Position numbers and translations under genes: made by a program. 64,000 nt of DNA from Arthrobacter sp. OAP107 (GTDB lineage Bacteria; Actinomycetota; Actinomycetes; Actinomycetales; Micrococcaceae): the NCBI RefSeq assembly GCF_040546765.1, contig NZ_JBEPOK010000001.1, forward strand, positions 4,588,001-4,652,000, in the 5' to 3' direction. Shown piece by piece: positions 50,391 through 59,032 of the stretch. Positions within the stretch are counted from its first letter, which is position 1. Each line of letters begins with the position of its first letter. The notes below the pieces were generated by a model that saw nothing but the letters and a program-made list of their open reading frames with translations, did not search any database and was not told the DNA's origin.

Positions 50391-52238
50391 TCAGGCGAAT
50401 TTGGCCAGCGGATTCGTCAGCCTTCCCGCCTTCTGCAGGCCGCCGGAGGGGTCGGCCAGGTCCAGCATCTGCTGGTTGTTGCGCAGCTGCAGCCGGTTCA
50501 GGCAGGACAGCTCGAAGTCCGGGGCGAACAGATCATGCCGCGCGAACTGGTCCGCGAGTTCCGGGTGCTCCGCCTGGTAGCCGCGGATCGCTTCCGCCGC
50601 CGTACGCCAAAACCCGTCGCCGCCGAGCACGCCGTCTTCCTCCAGGAGGGCAGCCAGGAAGCGGAAGATGCAGTCGAAGACGTGGGTGAAGATGGACAGG
50701 ACCTTGTCGCCGTCGGGAACGTCCACCTTGATCCGGGACACCGCATCGGGCAGGTCGATCCGGTCCCCCATCACCACGATCTCCTCGGCGATGTCCTTCA
50801 TGACGGCCCGGACCGGCACGCCGTTCTCGAGGACCAGGATCACGTTCTCGCCGTGGGGCATGAACGCCAGCTCGTAGCGGTAGAGGCAGTGCACCAGCGG
50901 CACGAGATACGCCTCGAAGTACTGCCGCAGCCAGGCGCCCGGCTCCAGCCCGGACTGCTCGATCAGTGCGGACACCATGGGTTTGCCCGCGGCGTCGACG
51001 TGCAGGAGCGAGGCCATGGTGGCCAGCTGCTGGCCGTTCTTGAGCAGCGGCAGCGGGCTCTCCCGCCACAGCGCGGAGAGCATCTTGCGGTACGGCGAGT
51101 CTTTCGCGGCGGCTGCCTCGTAGTAGCCGTTGTGGTAGCCGATGGCCGCCACTTCCCTGATCATGCCGAGTCCGCGGCCCTGCAGTGCCTCGTCACCGGC
51201 GATCAGGTTCTGGAGCCAGTCATTGATAGCCGGCGTCGCCTTCATGTACTGCGGCGACAGCCCGCGCATGAAGCCCATGTTGAGGACGGACATGGCCGTC
51301 TTAACGTAGGTCTTTTGCGGCGCTGTTGTGTTGAAGAACGTGCGGATGGACTGCTGGGCCTGGTAGCAGTCGGCCCCGATCCCGAGGTGGACGATGTGCC
51401 GCTGGGCGATTTCGGCCGCGAACGTGACCGTCAGCTTGTTCTCCCACTGCCACGGATGCACCGGCATGAGGAAGTACTGGTCAGGGTCCAGGCCAAGTGC
51501 ACCGAGCTCGGCGTCGAGGGAGGCCAGGGCGCCTGCCCCCAGTTCGGCTTCCAGGTGGGCGGTGTACTCCAGCCCCTCGCTGGAGGTGAAGACCGCCCTG
51601 CTGCGGTGCACCGCGATCCATTCCAGCTGCACCGGGGCACCTGCCTCCGGGGCGAAGGCCCGGTAGTCGCCGATGCCGAAACCCAGCCGCCCGTTGTTGG
51701 CCACGAAGCACGGGTGGCCCTCGGTCATACTGCGTTCAATGGCCTGGAAGTCCATAGCCGTGTCCGCTCCCCCGGTCACACCGGCGGCCAGTTCGGCCGA
51801 CGACGGCTGGACCCTCCACTGCTTGAACGCATGGCTGGAGAGCGTGCTGCTGATCTCCTCGAGGTAAACGGGGAGCATTTCCTGGCGGATGCCCAGCGTT
51901 TTGGAGAATTCTGTGATGAAGTTCAGGGCGTCCAGCGGGGCGTCCTGCCCGTCGCGGCTGCAGGTGATGGAGGCGGCATCGACGGACCAGTGGTCCAGCT
52001 GCAGGACCCGGGCGGAGAAGCGGTATTCAGCGGTGCCGTCATCGCTCCGGACCCGGTACCCGCCGTCGCTGTTCCCCGCACTGCCACCGATCGGTTCCGG
52101 GACGAGGATCCGCTCGTGGGAGAACTCGGCGAGCGCCTTGCGGACCAGGTGCCGGTTGGCTGCGGCCCAGCGTTCCGGCGTCAGGTGGGGAGCCGCATTG
52201 CCGGAAGTTACGGCAGATTCAGATTCAAGGGTGGTCAC
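50391..52238 (-). CDS. desD: IucA/IucC-family siderophore synthetase (DesD-like)
   Basis: NRPS-independent siderophore synthetase, 615 aa, that joins N-hydroxy-N-succinyl-cadaverine units with ATP to make desferrioxamine-type chains. Seen: GHPCFVANNGRLGFG and PVHPWQWENKL, the IucA/IucC core, KTYVKTAMSVLNMGFMRGLSP, and FAYLVPLVH-type C-terminal helices, ending in an RhbC-like FhuF region. Start ATG 52238 overlaps the acyltransferase as ATGA. Last gene of the des operon before a terminator. Confidence 0.93.
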   Translation of the reverse strand: MTTLESESAVTSGNAAPHLTPERWAAANRHLVRKALAEFSHERILVPEPIGGSAGNSDGGYRVRSDDGTAEYRFSARVLQLDHWSVDAASITCSRDGQDAPLDALNFITEFSKTLGIRQEMLPVYLEEISSTLSSHAFKQWRVQPSSAELAAGVTGGADTAMDFQAIERSMTEGHPCFVANNGRLGFGIGDYRAFAPEAGAPVQLEWIAVHRSRAVFTSSEGLEYTAHLEAELGAGALASLDAELGALGLDPDQYFLMPVHPWQWENKLTVTFAAEIAQRHIVHLGIGADCYQAQQSIRTFFNTTAPQKTYVKTAMSVLNMGFMRGLSPQYMKATPAINDWLQNLIAGDEALQGRGLGMIREVAAIGYHNGYYEAAAAKDSPYRKMLSALWRESPLPLLKNGQQLATMASLLHVDAAGKPMVSALIEQSGLEPGAWLRQYFEAYLVPLVHCLYRYELAFMPHGENVILVLENGVPVRAVMKDIAEEIVVMGDRIDLPDAVSRIKVDVPDGDKVLSIFTHVFDCIFRFLAALLEEDGVLGGDGFWRTAAEAIRGYQAEHPELADQFARHDLFAPDFELSCLNRLQLRNNQQMLDLADPSGGLQKAGRLTNPLAKFA

Positions 52239-52798
52239 AGTGATGCTCCCTGGGGTGATTGGCGTTTCGGGGCTGAAGAACGGGCGGCGCGGAACGACTC
52301 GCGGGTGCAGAAGCTCAGGAGGGCCTGCTTGTCCGGGAGGGTCACCTCGCCGGCAGGCTCAAAGCCCAGCCGCGCATTCAGGACGTGGATCTTGGTGTTG
52401 CGGGCGTCGGGCTCCACCACCACGCGCTCCACGCCGGGCTTTTGAAAGAGCCGGTCCAGCACCGACTCCATGACGTCGGCAGTGAACCCCGGACGCGGAA
52501 TTCCCGTCGGCGGAGCCACCAGCAGGTGCATGCCGATATCGCCCGGCTGGACCGCGTAGACGCTGTTGAGCGGCGACGGCGCCGGCAGGTACTCCTCCAT
52601 CAGGAAGGCCGGAACGCCGCCGTCGATCCCGAGCAGCGCGTGGTGGTGTCCGCTGGACTGGATCGTGGAATACTCCTCCACGACGTCCTCGACGGATGCG
52701 TTCAGCATCCCCCAGAACGAGGCGTAGGGGCGGGTGAACCAGCTGTGCAGGAGCGGCGCGTCGGCTTGGGGATCGAGGCACCGGAACGTGAAACTCAT
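52235..52798 (-). CDS. desC: DesC-like N-acyltransferase (GNAT)
   Basis: 187 aa acyltransferase of the IucB/DesC siderophore family that acylates N-hydroxycadaverine. FRCLDPQADAPLLHSWF at the start, PFTADVM and FQKPGVERVVVEPDARNTKIHVLNARLGFEPAGE with the family's D-x-R-N and N-x-R-x-x-x-x-x-G-F site. ATG 52798 is preceded by GGAGGTGCCCGC. It overlaps desD by four bases, and the stop of the hydroxylase would overlap its start once a one-base frameshift upstream is corrected. Confidence 0.9.
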   Translation of the reverse strand: MSFTFRCLDPQADAPLLHSWFTRPYASFWGMLNASVEDVVEEYSTIQSSGHHHALLGIDGGVPAFLMEEYLPAPSPLNSVYAVQPGDIGMHLLVAPPTGIPRPGFTADVMESVLDRLFQKPGVERVVVEPDARNTKIHVLNARLGFEPAGEVTLPDKQALLSFCTRESFRAARSSAPKRQSPQGASL

Positions 52799-54200
52799 GC
52801 GGGCACCTCCATGTTCGCCGATGCTCCCGCGGCACGGCGATACCCGCCGGCGCAACCGCCGCAGGCACTGCAGCGGGCGCGCCGAACTCCTGGAAGGCGA
52901 TGCTGCGCTCCACCGGATAGACCTCGCAGCCCAGGATCTCCCGCAGGATGCACGAGTTCCGGTAGGCTGCCATGCCGAGGTCCGGCGAGACGAAGCCGTG
53001 GGTGTGGAGTTCGGCGTTCTGCACGAAGATTTCGCCGGGTTCGACGCCGGTGCTGTAGTTGCGCTGCACCGCGAACCTTCCCGCGCTGTCCCTGGCAATG
53101 CGGCCCTGCACACCGGCCAGGAACGCCGGCTCGCGGTAGGCATACCCGGTGGCCAGGACAACCGCTTCGGTGTCCAGCGGGAAGTCCGCGCCCTGCTCCC
53201 CGTGGGACAGCTGCAGGGTGTGCGAGCCGGTGGAGGCGTTCCAGCCGGCACCGGTCACGGTGGAATGCGTCAGCAGCCGGGTGTCCACCATGCCGGAGAG
53301 GCTCTTGGTGTACAGGAGGTCATAGATCGCGTCGATGAGCTCGGAGCTGATGCCCTTGTAGAGGTTCTTCTGGTTCTTGATGAGTGAGTCGCGGCGGTCC
53401 TGCGGAAGCCCGTGGAAATAGTCAACGTACTCCGGCGAGGTCATCTCCAGGGTGAGCTTGGTGTACTCCAGCGGGAAGAACCTGCCCGCGCGGGTCACCC
53501 AGTTGAGCCGGTACCCGTACACGTCGATGTCCTGAAGCAGCTCGTAGTAGATCTCCGCCGCGCTCTGTCCGCTGCCAACGATCGTGATGCTCCGCCGCTG
53601 CTGGAGTTCGCTCTTCCGTGCCAAGTAGTCCGCGTTGTGGAGGACCGTTCCCCCGGCCGCCAGAATCCCGCGGCATGCCGCAGGGACGTACGGCGAGGTT
53701 CCCGTGCCCAGCACCAGCCGGCGCGCACGAAGCACCTCCGGCCCGGCCGGGCCGTCCACCGAAAGCGTGTACACGCCGTCGTCGTACCTCACGTTGGTGA
53801 CGTCCGTGCCAAACCGGACGGACGGCAGCTGGCCGGCCACCCACTGGCAGTACTGGTTGTACTCGGCCCGCAGCGGGTAGAAGTTTTCGCGGATGTAGAA
53901 GCGGTAGAGCCGCCCGGTCTGCTTGAGGAAGTTCAGGAACGAATAGGGGGATGTCGGATCAGCCAGGGTCACCAGATCGGCCATGAACGGTACCTGCAGG
54001 TGGGCGGGCTCGAGCATCATGCCGGGGTGCCAGTCGAAGGAATCGCGGCGCTCGAGGAACACGCCGTTCAGGCCTTCGACCGGTTCGCTCAGCGCGGCGA
54101 GACCAAGGTTGAAAGGCCCGACGCCGATGCCGGCGAAGTCGTAAACGCGGCCGTCGTTTGAGGTACTCATTGATGCGGCGTTGGACTGTGGGTTGCTCAT
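52795..54200 (-). CDS. desB: DesB-like lysine/cadaverine N-hydroxylase, C-terminus frameshifted
   Basis: Flavin-dependent N6-hydroxylase (SidA/IucD/PvdA family), about 470 aa intended. It has FAGIGVGPFNLGLAAL (FAD), HPGMMLEPAHLQVPFMADLVTLADP, ITIVGSGQSAAEIYYELL (NADPH) and VVLATGYAYREPAFL. The sequence makes sense to about residue 455 (FQEFGAPAAVPAAVAP). As written, the frame then runs through desC in the wrong register to 52359. One base added near 52825-52860 would give a tail ANMEVPA and a TGA that overlaps the desC ATG, the usual operon junction. So the shift is a mutation or error. Start overlaps desA. Confidence 0.82.
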
Positions 54201-55867
54201 GCGCGCGCCTCCGTCTTTGCCCCGGGGCCGGCAGCCGGAAGATCTGCGGCCAGCAGACGTTCGCCTGAGCTTCGAAGCAGGGCGATGATCTCGCCGATGT
54301 CCTCGAGGGTGGCCTCGGCGTTGAGGAGCGTGAACTTCAGGTAGTGCCGCCGGGCGATCTTCGTACCCGCCACGACGGCCTGGCCCGACGCGAACACGGC
54401 CGAGCGGATGGCCGGGTTCAGCTGGTCGGCCGCGTCCTCGGACAGCCGTGTCCCATCTGCCAGGAGCGGCCGGTACCGGAAAACCAGCGTGCTCAGCTGG
54501 GGCTCGGCTGCGAGTTCGAAGTCGTCGTCTGCCGCGAGCACAGAACCCACGCGGTCAGCCAGGTCGATTGCCTCGTCGAGCAGCGCCCCCACGGCATCGG
54601 CGCCCATGATCCGCAGGGTCAGCCAGAGCTTGAGGGCGTCGAAGCGGCGGGTGGTCTGGATGCTCTTGTCCACCTGATTGGGGATCTCGGCGCGGGCCGC
54701 AGTTTCCGGGTTCAGGTAGTCGGCGTAGTAGGTGACGTGCCGGAGCATCGCACCCTCGCGCACCAGCAGCGCACTGGAACTGACGGGCTGGAAGAAGGTC
54801 TTGTGGAAGTCGACCGTGACGGAGTCCGCAAGCCGGATGCCCTCCAGGAGATGGCGGTGGCGGTTGGAGACCATGAGCCCGCCGCCATAGGCGGCATCAA
54901 CGTGGAACCATGCATCGTAGGCTCCGGCGAGGGCGGCCAGTTCGGCCAGCGGGTCCACGGCGCCGAAGTCAGTGGTCCCGGCGGTACCCACAACCGCCAT
55001 GGGAATCAGGCCCTCACTGTGGGCCGCGGCCAGCGCGCTGGCCAGCGCGGCCGGATCCATCCGGTGGTCCGCCGCACAGGCAACGGAGACGACCGCGTCG
55101 AACCCCAGCCCCAGCACGGAGGCCGACTTGTGGATGCTGAAGTGGCTGTCCGCCGAGGTGAAGATTCGCAGCTTCTCAAGCAGCAGCGGCAGACGCAGCC
55201 CCGCATTCGCCGGATCCTGCCGCTGCCTGGCCACCGCTTGGTTCCGGGCGACGAGCAGCGCCTGCAGGTTGGACTGGCTGCCCCCGGACGTGAACACGCC
55301 GTCGGCTTTGTCTCCCAGCCCGAGCCGCTCCGCCGTCCAGTCGATGAGGCGGCGTTCAATCATGGTGGCGCCTGCGCTCTGGTCCCACGTGTCCATCGAC
55401 GAGTTCACGGCCGAGAGCACCGCCTCCCCCACGAGGGCGGGAATGACCACCGGACAATTCAGGTGGGCCGCGTACTTTGCGTCATGGAAATACACGGCGT
55501 CGCGCAGGTAGGTGTGCTGCAGTTCCTCCAGTGCCGCCGCCGTGTCCGGCAACGGCCGCTCCAGGTCCACTGCCTCGATGCGGCGCTTCATCTCGGCCGG
55601 GCCGACCCCCGTGAATGGCTGCGAGGTGCGCTCGAGTTTGGTGGCCACGGCGTTGACACCCTGCAGCACCTGGGCGACGTAGCGCGGGGCGTTCCGGGAA
55701 TTGAACAGCTGGTTGCTGGCGGCAAGGGCGAGTTCCACACCGGACCCGAAGTCCAGGCCGGAGGGGTCTTGGTAGGAGGGGCTTTGGTCACACGGCTTTT
55801 GGGCAGGCAGGCCCGTTCCGGCATCGAAGTCCACGAGTGGTTCGTCCACGTCGGGCAGCAGCGTCAT
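54197..55867 (-). CDS. desA: DesA-like PLP-dependent lysine decarboxylase
   Basis: Group II pyridoxal-phosphate decarboxylase, 556 aa, making cadaverine from lysine in the first step of desferrioxamine synthesis. Seen: FTSGGSQSNLQALLVARN, SHFSIHKSASVLG, DAWFHVDAAYGGGLMVS and the PLP lysine K356 in TVDFHKTFFQPVSSSALLV. Start ATG 55867. First gene of desABCD. Diaminobutyrate decarboxylase is a close alternative, but the four-gene order favours DesA. Confidence 0.92.
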   Translation of the reverse strand: MTLLPDVDEPLVDFDAGTGLPAQKPCDQSPSYQDPSGLDFGSGVELALAASNQLFNSRNAPRYVAQVLQGVNAVATKLERTSQPFTGVGPAEMKRRIEAVDLERPLPDTAAALEELQHTYLRDAVYFHDAKYAAHLNCPVVIPALVGEAVLSAVNSSMDTWDQSAGATMIERRLIDWTAERLGLGDKADGVFTSGGSQSNLQALLVARNQAVARQRQDPANAGLRLPLLLEKLRIFTSADSHFSIHKSASVLGLGFDAVVSVACAADHRMDPAALASALAAAHSEGLIPMAVVGTAGTTDFGAVDPLAELAALAGAYDAWFHVDAAYGGGLMVSNRHRHLLEGIRLADSVTVDFHKTFFQPVSSSALLVREGAMLRHVTYYADYLNPETAARAEIPNQVDKSIQTTRRFDALKLWLTLRIMGADAVGALLDEAIDLADRVGSVLAADDDFELAAEPQLSTLVFRYRPLLADGTRLSEDAADQLNPAIRSAVFASGQAVVAGTKIARRHYLKFTLLNAEATLEDIGEIIALLRSSGERLLAADLPAAGPGAKTEARA

Positions 55868-55916
55868 AAGTCATCCTTTTGTCGGCGTGAAGCGCCCACC
55901 AGCAGTGAGCGAGAAG

Positions 55917-55952
55917 CAAGGTAAGCCTTACTTAGGTCCCCCTTTTAGTCAA
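55917..55952 (-). promoter_or_regulatory. Iron-regulated promoter of desABCD (IdeR/DmdR box)
   Basis: On the minus strand TTGACT (55952-55947) and TAAGGC (55930-55925) are spaced by 16. CTAAGTAAGGCTTACCTTG at 55935-55917 matches the IdeR/DmdR iron-box consensus TTAGGTTAGGCTAACCTAA at 13 of 19 bases and covers the -10 region. Iron-bound repressor here would block transcription, which suits a siderophore operon. Confidence 0.75.
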
Positions 55953-56128
55953 ACTTTTGTGATGTATTTGTAAAATCCGCACAAAATCAGGGTTTCTGCC
56001 GTTAATCCGGGGTCATTGACTTTCGAAGGGCTGCGGGAATCCACATAATGCCTGCCCGGGGACAGCGTGAGATGGCCGGAGTAGAGTTTCAGGCACGAGG
56101 CGTCGACCGCAGCAGGAAGCAGGGGGAC

Positions 56129-56521
56129 ATGTCCGGCAGTGAACATGATCCGATAGATTTTCGGGAAGTGGATGCCCAGGGAAATCCGACCGGATACGGG
56201 CCGGCCACAGGGCAGACCGGCCTGGGACAGCGGCAAGCAGGCACGGGCTACTTCGGGCAGCGGAGACTGGCCGCGAACCCCTTCATCGTTGCGCTGTGGG
56301 TGCTTGAGGCGATCTTGCTGGTGTCGCCGTTCGGCGTCTTCACCATTGCGCAGGAATCACTGAACTCCGTCACCGAGCCGCAGGTCATGCCCGTGAGCTA
56401 CATGTGGATCACGTTCGCGCCGCAGATCCTGTTCGCCGGCCTCGCCGGACTTCTGGGACTCCTTTTCTGGCATGCAGCGCAATGGCAACGGAACCGCGCA
56501 AAGCAGCCCCCGCCGTCGTAA
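56129..56521 (+). CDS. Hypothetical two-helix membrane protein (130 aa)
   Basis: Not recognised. A hydrophilic Gly/Gln-rich N-terminus (MSGSEHDPIDFREVDAQGNP) is followed by two membrane helices, NPFIVALWVLEAILLVSPFGV and ILFAGLAGLLGLLFWHA. ATG 56129 follows AGGGGGAC. Divergent from the des promoter region; no sign of iron control. Confidence 0.7.
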   Translation: MSGSEHDPIDFREVDAQGNPTGYGPATGQTGLGQRQAGTGYFGQRRLAANPFIVALWVLEAILLVSPFGVFTIAQESLNSVTEPQVMPVSYMWITFAPQILFAGLAGLLGLLFWHAAQWQRNRAKQPPPS

Positions 56522-56573
56522 GCCCCACCCAGCGCGAACGGACATTCAAGCCCCCGCACCCGGACATTCACAC

Positions 56574-56930
56574 TTACCCGGCGGAGACCTCGTTTGCCAC
56601 GGGATCGTCCGGGGCAATGCCGGCCGCGCGGGACGGGGCCGGCCGACCACGACGGAGCCGGAGTTCCTCGGTGACTTTGACGTACCAGAAGCGGGCGCCG
56701 AAAGCAGGGCTGGGCGTGTCCAGATGTAGGTACAGCCCGTCGGCCAGCCGGGCCAACTCCCGATCCGGCAACGCCGCGAGGGTTGCAGCAGGATCCACGG
56801 CGCCGTTCAGGCATCCATCCAGGTGGCGGCGCAGTTCGTCGTCAGTCATGGCACCGGCCTCGACCCCCGTGATCTCGCCAGACATGGACGCATCGCCCGT
56901 GGCCGCGTCCGTCAGAGCCCCGTCAGTCAT
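56574..56930 (-). CDS. Second LDTP-FGA family protein (about 119 aa), paralogue of the 20.5-kb gene
   Basis: Function unknown. Contains LADGLYLHLDTPSPAFGARFWYVKVTEEL near residues 68-96, aligned with the gene at 20510-20734. The N-terminus MTDGALTDAATG is an extension; homology suggests a start at ATG 56849 (MTDDELRRHLDGC), preceded by GAGGCCGGTGCC. A Pro/Arg-rich tail follows the core. No membrane helix. Confidence 0.7.
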   Translation of the reverse strand: MTDGALTDAATGDASMSGEITGVEAGAMTDDELRRHLDGCLNGAVDPAATLAALPDRELARLADGLYLHLDTPSPAFGARFWYVKVTEELRLRRGRPAPSRAAGIAPDDPVANEVSAG

Positions 56931-57193
56931 CGCCCCACCCCGCCGGGACCGGACAGGTGGGCTCACGGAAGTCCGGAATGATGTGCCGGGGATAGGCAAT
57001 CCGCACCGGCATGCGCAGTTTTTGATTCACAGAGATCCCTAAAAAGAGAGTCCAAGGGCCAACTGCATAGCCGTGACCGATCGTACGGAAATGTCCCCGC
57101 GGTCACAAGTATCGGGGACTCACAGGCATGGCGCGGACAGGTATCGCGAGGACAGGGCGGCACGGGAGCCGGCGCGGCGCTGGATTAACGCCG

Positions 57194-57547
57194 TTAGGTG
57201 CCGAGAAGCTTCGGCGCGGCCGCCTCAGGCCAGTCGATGCACTGCGTGTACACCTCGTGCTTACGCAGGTAGCGGGCGGTAAACGGGCAATGCGGAATGA
57301 TCCGCTTGCCCGACGCCACCACATCATCGAGGGCGAAGTGGATAAGAACCTTGGCCAGGCCATGGCCCTGGAACTGCTCGGCCGTCTCCGTGTGGATGAA
57401 ATCCACGTGCCCAGGCTTGTCCTCGAACCTGACTTCCACCGCCAGCTTCCCGCCGACGTGCAATTCGTAGCGGTGGAGCGCATCGTTCCGGAACGTGGTG
57501 ACGTCCGGGGTGAAATGGTCCTCGGTGGCTGCCGTGTTCTCCGTCAT
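57194..57547 (-). CDS. NATD1-like small GNAT acetyltransferase
   Basis: 117 aa, single compact acetyl-CoA-binding domain of the NATD1/YjdJ type. FIHTETAEQFQGHGLAKVLI carries the CoA loop (Q-x-x-G-x-G/A) and HCPFTARYLRKHEVY the C-terminal signature with a Cys and Tyr. Its start overlaps the acyltransferase stop as ATGA. The substrate is unknown. Confidence 0.85.
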   Translation of the reverse strand: MTENTAATEDHFTPDVTTFRNDALHRYELHVGGKLAVEVRFEDKPGHVDFIHTETAEQFQGHGLAKVLIHFALDDVVASGKRIIPHCPFTARYLRKHEVYTQCIDWPEAAAPKLLGT

Positions 57548-58857
57548 GGTTCGACATTGGCACTTAATGGCTGTGCTGGCAATGGTCGGGTGCCGCGGGC
57601 GGGAACGCGCCCCAGCAGCAAAACGGCCATCGCAAAGCAGGCGGCGCCGCCGCCCAGCAGTCCAAGCGTCAGGCCGTTGACGGCGGCGTCAGCCACCGGG
57701 ACAAAAACGACGACGACGGCGGTCACCACGGCGGCCGGTGCCCGGCCGCGTGAGTGCATGGCCGGCGTCGGCCGTTCCTCAAGCCGTCCGAACAGAAGAA
57801 CGGCAGGCAGCAGGAGGAGGACCACGCCGAGGAAGACGAGCGGACGCGACCACCACCATTCGGCGGTGCCCGAAGCCGGTTTGGGAAAGTTCGTCAGCAG
57901 GAGCAGGCCGGTCATGGCCGCAAGCAGGGGCAGGTGCCAAAGGTAGACCGTCATGGCGTGGCGTCCGGCAACGGCCACCACCGCACTGATCCAGCGCACG
58001 GCGGCGAGTGCCTTCAGCAACGGCCTGGCGAGCTGCAGTACCGCCGCCTGCGAGACGCCCAGCAGGACCAGGCTGAGGTTCGGCGGATTAAGGTTCACCA
58101 GCATGTTGTCCCGGTACAGGCCCAGCATCACGAAGACGAGCATCAGCAGGTTGCTGGCGGCGATCAGCCCCACCAGCTGCGACCTGCTCCATCGCTCCAG
58201 CCAGCCGTCCGCCAGGAAAAACCCAAGCTGCTGCACGGAGCACCAGACGAACACCATGTTGATGTAGGCGAGCGTCGGGAAAGCGCCGCGGAAGCAGTCC
58301 ACTGTCACCACGAGGGCCACCAGCCCCAGGAGCGTCAGCCACGGGGCACGCCGGTGGAGCCCCACCAGCGGCGGGATGTTCAGCTGGGCTGCCAGGTATG
58401 CCGCGAGGAACCAGAGCGGCATCCCGGCCCCGCTGGCCAGCAGCTGCACCACCTGCGGATCCACACCGGCCAGCAGCGCGCCCCACAGGCCGACGAACAT
58501 GACCGCCAGCAGGGCCGCTGCCGGGCGGACGAGGCGCAGTAGCCGGGACTGGACGAACTCAAAGCCGGTGCCGCCGCGGGCCTGCATACGTCGCCAGGAC
58601 TGCGCCCCGGTGATGCCCCCTGCCACGAAGAACAGCGGCATCACCATGAAGACCCAGATGACCGGCTCGAACCAGTCCTGCTCGGCCAGCGTGTTTTCGG
58701 TGGTGACTGTTCCGTCAGGATGCAGTACCGGGCTGGTCATCATGCAGTGGCCCACCACCACAAGGGCGAGGCAAACGAAGCGCGCGAGATCGATGGCCAG
58801 GTCGCGGGCGCTGGCGGCAATACCCGGTCCCGCCGCCGGCTCCGTGGAATTCTTCAT
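57544..58857 (-). CDS. Membrane acyltransferase of the acyltransferase-3 family
   Basis: Integral membrane protein, 437 aa, about eleven helices. IDLARFVCLALVVVGHCMM has the active-site His, then PLFFVAGGITGAQSWRR and FVQSRLLRLVRPAA with the Arg motif, as in OafA/NolL-type O-acyltransferases that modify sugars. It could acylate a surface glycan. Overlaps the GNAT gene by ATGA. Confidence 0.87.
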   Translation of the reverse strand: MKNSTEPAAGPGIAASARDLAIDLARFVCLALVVVGHCMMTSPVLHPDGTVTTENTLAEQDWFEPVIWVFMVMPLFFVAGGITGAQSWRRMQARGGTGFEFVQSRLLRLVRPAAALLAVMFVGLWGALLAGVDPQVVQLLASGAGMPLWFLAAYLAAQLNIPPLVGLHRRAPWLTLLGLVALVVTVDCFRGAFPTLAYINMVFVWCSVQQLGFFLADGWLERWSRSQLVGLIAASNLLMLVFVMLGLYRDNMLVNLNPPNLSLVLLGVSQAAVLQLARPLLKALAAVRWISAVVAVAGRHAMTVYLWHLPLLAAMTGLLLLTNFPKPASGTAEWWWSRPLVFLGVVLLLLPAVLLFGRLEERPTPAMHSRGRAPAAVVTAVVVVFVPVADAAVNGLTLGLLGGGAACFAMAVLLLGRVPARGTRPLPAQPLSANVEP

Positions 58858-58881
58858 GGCGCCCCCACCACTGGAAGTCCC

Positions 58882-59022
58882 TTACGTCGTTGTAGTTTCC
58901 ATTGTGCGCCAACTTGCCCCGCAAGGAGCGGCAACCACATGGAGCCGCCCGGAGTTTTTGTCCAGCTGTTGGCCGCGGAAGGCGTTGATCTTGCCGCCCT
59001 CGAAGTCGCCATATGTGGACAT
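58882..59022 (-). CDS. Possible small or truncated ORF downstream of the aldolase (46 aa)
   Basis: MSTYGDFEGGKINAFRGQQL starts 10 bases after the aldolase stop, with GAGGGG six bases before the ATG. Third-position G/C is high for the first 25 codons and falls afterwards, which suggests the front of a gene cut short or a short real protein. No family recognised. Confidence 0.4.
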   Translation of the reverse strand: MSTYGDFEGGKINAFRGQQLDKNSGRLHVVAAPCGASWRTMETTTT

Positions 59023-59032
59023 AAACTGCCCC

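Noticed and set aside
52359..52794. A 145-codon extension of the lysine hydroxylase reading through desC
   Set aside because: The residues are Arg/Pro/Ala-rich and lie in the wrong frame of a clear acyltransferase gene. A one-base frameshift explains it better than a fused domain.
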